A DNA stretch of 64,000 nucleotides from JADFOI01 sp965218935 (lineage in GTDB: Bacteria > Acidobacteriota > UBA6911 > RPQK01 > JADFOI01). Below are positions 61,932-64,000 of this stretch, piece after piece. The stretch's first letter is position 1. Every line of letters starts with the position of its first letter. The stretch lies in NCBI GenBank assembly GCA_965218935.1, contig CBDCMH010000001.1, forward strand, positions 310,001 through 374,000, written 5' to 3'. Both the position numbers and the translations under genes were made by a program. Below the pieces are notes generated by a model. That model was not told the origin of the DNA, ran no database searches, and saw only the letters and a program-made list of their open reading frames with translations.

Positions 61932-63632
61932 TTAGTACTTTCGCGCCTCAGGCGGCCAGCGGGTGATCGTAACGGGTTGTTGCTCGAGTCGAGGCCCTTC
62001 GGGAGTGGCGTAAGCCAATTGGTGTTGGAGGAATTTCTCGTCGGAGCGCTCGGGAAAATCCAGACGAGACTGGGCACCTCGGGATTCCTCTCGGGCCAGA
62101 GCCGAGTGTGTGATGCATTCGGCAACCTCGAGCATGAACTCTAACTCCAGGGCGGCCCGCAGATCGGTGTTAAAAATACGGCCTCGATCATCTATGGCAA
62201 CATCGGCGAAACGCTCGCGCAGCTTCTTGAGGGTGGTGCAGGACTGCTGCAGGCTCTCACCGGTGCGGTAGACTCCGCAACCTTCTTCCATGGTCAGATG
62301 CATCTCCTCTTGAAGGGAGGCGATCCGTTCCTTGCCGCCTTCTTTTTCAAGAAACTGTTTGGCGATGCGTTTCTGTTCTTTGTCGGCCAACGAACGGGCA
62401 GCATTCTGTGACACAGCCTTTTGCTCCAAGGCATATTGGGCGCCTGCCCTTCCGCTTAGAGCACCGAACACCAGACATTCTGTCAGCGAGTTGGAACCCA
62501 GTCGATTCGCCCCGTTGAGGGTAATGCAGGCCACTTCTCCCGCAGCCAACAGACCGGGAATCGTGGTGTTCCCGTTGATGTCCGTACTCACTCCTCCCAT
62601 CATGTAGTGAACGACGGGCCGGACCGGGATGGGCTTGTAAACGGGGTCAATTCCGACGTATTTGACCGACAGCTCTCTGACAAAAGGGAGCCGTTCATCG
62701 ATTTTCTTCTCTCCCAAATGGCTCAGATCCAGATGAACGTACCCACCGTATTCTCCCTCATAGGCACGGCCTTCGTTCATCTCGGTCATGATGGCCCGCG
62801 ACAGGATGTCCCGAGGTCCCAGCTCCATCTTGCCGGGAATGTAACGCTCTAAAAAGCGCTCACCTTCTTTATTGAAGAGGTGTCCTCCCTCTCCCCGGGA
62901 GGCCTCGGTGATCAGAATCCCGGTTCCCGGCAGTCCGGTGGGATGGTACTGGACAAACTCCATGTCCTTGAGTGCAGCACCAGCCCGGTAGGCCATGGCC
63001 ATGCCATCTCCCGTCTTAATGCTGGCGTTGGTGGTAAAAGGAAAGACCTCACCGCAGCCGCCGGTACAGAGCAGGACGGCCTTGGCCACGATGGGGTGAA
63101 GCTGCCCCGTTTCGAGATCGAGCGCCGTAACCCCCACACATTTTCCATCCTCGACGAGCAGAGAGCTGACAAACCACTCATCGTAGCGTCGGATCTGGGT
63201 GTGCTTGAGTGAGGTTTGAAAAAGAGCGTGCAACATGTGAAAGCCGGTTTTGTCAGAAGCATAGACGGTCCTTTTGACGCTCATACCTCCAAAGGCACGC
63301 ACGCTGACTCTTCCATCGCTGTCACGACTCCAGGGACATCCCCAATGCTCCAATTGGATCAGCTCCTCAGGCGCCATCTTGATGAAAGTTTCGACCACAT
63401 CCTGGTCAGCCAGAAAGTCGCTTCCCCGGACGGTGTCAAAGCCGTGGAGTTCCAGACTGTCATCTTCCCGCAGGACGGCGGCGGCTCCCCCTTCTGCCGA
63501 GACCGTGTGACTGCGCATGGGAAAGACCTTGGATACGACAGCAATGTCTAGCTTGGCGTCCACTTCCACGGCTGCAATAGCCGCCCTCAGACCCGCAGCG
63601 CCTCCTCCAACGATCAGGATATCGTGGCTCAT
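61932..63632 (-). CDS. frdA: Fumarate reductase/succinate dehydrogenase flavoprotein subunit
   Basis: 566 residues from ATG 63632 (MSHDILIVGGGAAG). FAD-binding dinucleotide fold (5-20), the covalent FAD His42 in RSHTVSAEGG, substrate-binding HPTGLPG and RGEGGHLFN, and catalytic Arg in the later part. The gene order frdA-frdB-frdC-frdD is that of quinol:fumarate reductases (E. coli type), so reduction of fumarate by menaquinol is likely, but the reverse reaction cannot be excluded. GAGGAG lies directly before the chosen ATG. Confidence 0.93.
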   Translation of the reverse strand: MSHDILIVGGGAAGLRAAIAAVEVDAKLDIAVVSKVFPMRSHTVSAEGGAAAVLREDDSLELHGFDTVRGSDFLADQDVVETFIKMAPEELIQLEHWGCPWSRDSDGRVSVRAFGGMSVKRTVYASDKTGFHMLHALFQTSLKHTQIRRYDEWFVSSLLVEDGKCVGVTALDLETGQLHPIVAKAVLLCTGGCGEVFPFTTNASIKTGDGMAMAYRAGAALKDMEFVQYHPTGLPGTGILITEASRGEGGHLFNKEGERFLERYIPGKMELGPRDILSRAIMTEMNEGRAYEGEYGGYVHLDLSHLGEKKIDERLPFVRELSVKYVGIDPVYKPIPVRPVVHYMMGGVSTDINGNTTIPGLLAAGEVACITLNGANRLGSNSLTECLVFGALSGRAGAQYALEQKAVSQNAARSLADKEQKRIAKQFLEKEGGKERIASLQEEMHLTMEEGCGVYRTGESLQQSCTTLKKLRERFADVAIDDRGRIFNTDLRAALELEFMLEVAECITHSALAREESRGAQSRLDFPERSDEKFLQHQLAYATPEGPRLEQQPVTITRWPPEARKY

Positions 63633-63650
63633 CTCCTCGGTCACGGGCGG

Positions 63651-63680
63651 AATATAAGCACAATTGAGGCCGGGAATCAA
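63651..63680 (-). promoter_or_regulatory. Candidate sigma70 promoter of frdABCD
   Basis: Reading the minus strand: TTGATT (63680-63675), 18 bases, TATATT (63656-63651). Start near 63644, a 12-nt leader before ATG 63632. Spacing is slightly long. Confidence 0.4.
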
Positions 63681-63717
63681 ACGGTATGCAAGAGCACCAG
63701 GGTAGTCGTTGGGACTG

Positions 63718-63896
63718 AACCCGGATTATGCATAAATTTTTAACTGTGGCGCCGAAACCATCCGCCCTGACTGCGTTGCCGCTCGCTCAGACTCCTCGTC
63801 GTACCGTACAGTACGCCTGCGGTGTCCTCGGTCGCGCGCCTGGTCAGGACGGCCTTTTCGACGCCTCGCTACAAAAACCTATGCATAAACCGGGTT
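63718..63896. repeat. Family A palindromic repeat, copy A12 (upstream of frdA)
   Basis: 179 bp. Left end CCCGGATTATGCATAAATT, right end CCTATGCATAAACCGGGTT. Contains GGCGCCGAAACC on the left matching GGCGTCGAAAAGG (inverted) on the right, and GTACCGTACAGTACG. Together with the frdA leader it fills the 368-bp stretch at the end of the window; after 63896 I see no gene. Confidence 0.85.
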
Positions 63897-64000
63897 TTAA
63901 CCTCTCTGGGTTCTGGGAAGGGGCGCTACCTAATCCGAGGTTCTTACTCTTGCTGTAGTGGCCGCTCTCAGAGCAGGCCCTTTGAAGGGAACTGGGCTAC

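Overview
The window is bacterial chromosome from a Gram-negative (diderm) organism. It encodes ExbB/ExbD, a Pal-type OmpA lipoprotein, an outer-membrane barrel and dTDP-rhamnose/LPS-type glycosyltransferases. Gene content (PDZ histidine kinase with an NtrC-like regulator, class II ribonucleotide reductase, tmk-holB-ricT, an Hfq-like protein with pdxA, three clustered M16 peptidases, a four-subunit fumarate reductase) suggests Acidobacteriota or a neighbouring phylum. That placement is inference, not demonstrated. No rRNA, tRNA, CRISPR array, transposase or phage gene was found.

Layout. 1-4920: end of an outer-membrane barrel gene, then a sigma54-type promoter and a histidine kinase/NtrC-like regulator pair. 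5147-7659: exbB-exbD-exbD-TPR operon. 7729-15991: three glycosyltransferases, rmlA-rmlB-rmlD (no rmlC), smpB, pepA and a degenerate Fic-like gene. 16035-20637: hfq-like-pdxA and tmk-holB-ricT on the minus strand. 20667-24493: yggS, yggU-like gene, nrdJ. 24536-28408: outer-membrane protein, dnaJ, grpE, hrcA (no dnaK). 28587-31044: lipM, a fragment resembling alanine dehydrogenase, and a broken aldehyde dehydrogenase. 31272-38318: HtrA protease, AGCS transporter, UvrD/PcrA helicase, TPR protein. 38551-41145: ParB-like gene and spore-photoproduct-lyase-like radical SAM gene. 41206-46493: membrane protein, Pal, three M16 proteins. 46661-54695: rimP-nusA-infB, interrupted by a minus-strand oxidoreductase, then ylxP-nrnA-truB (no rbfA). 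54864-60069: sirtuin, alpha/beta hydrolase and three broken genes. 60148-63632: frdABCD.

The most unusual content is two families of dispersed near-palindromic repeats without coding capacity. Family A has 12 copies (about 150-210 bp when complete), with ends reading GCCCGGATTATGCATA and TA on both sides of several copies. Family B has 7 copies or remnants (272-274 bp when complete), with ends reading GTGTCTCGT. In both families the left and right arms of one copy resemble each other more than they resemble other copies, so the arms covary. Copies sit at gene ends, including inside operons. They supply the TAG stop codon of four genes, encode C-terminal tails of HolB, Tmk and FrdC, and lie within 25 nt of several start codons. 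One B copy is inserted inside an A copy. Several neighbouring genes are decaying (aldehyde dehydrogenase, fatty acid hydroxylase, a membrane spermidine-synthase-like gene, a purine permease).
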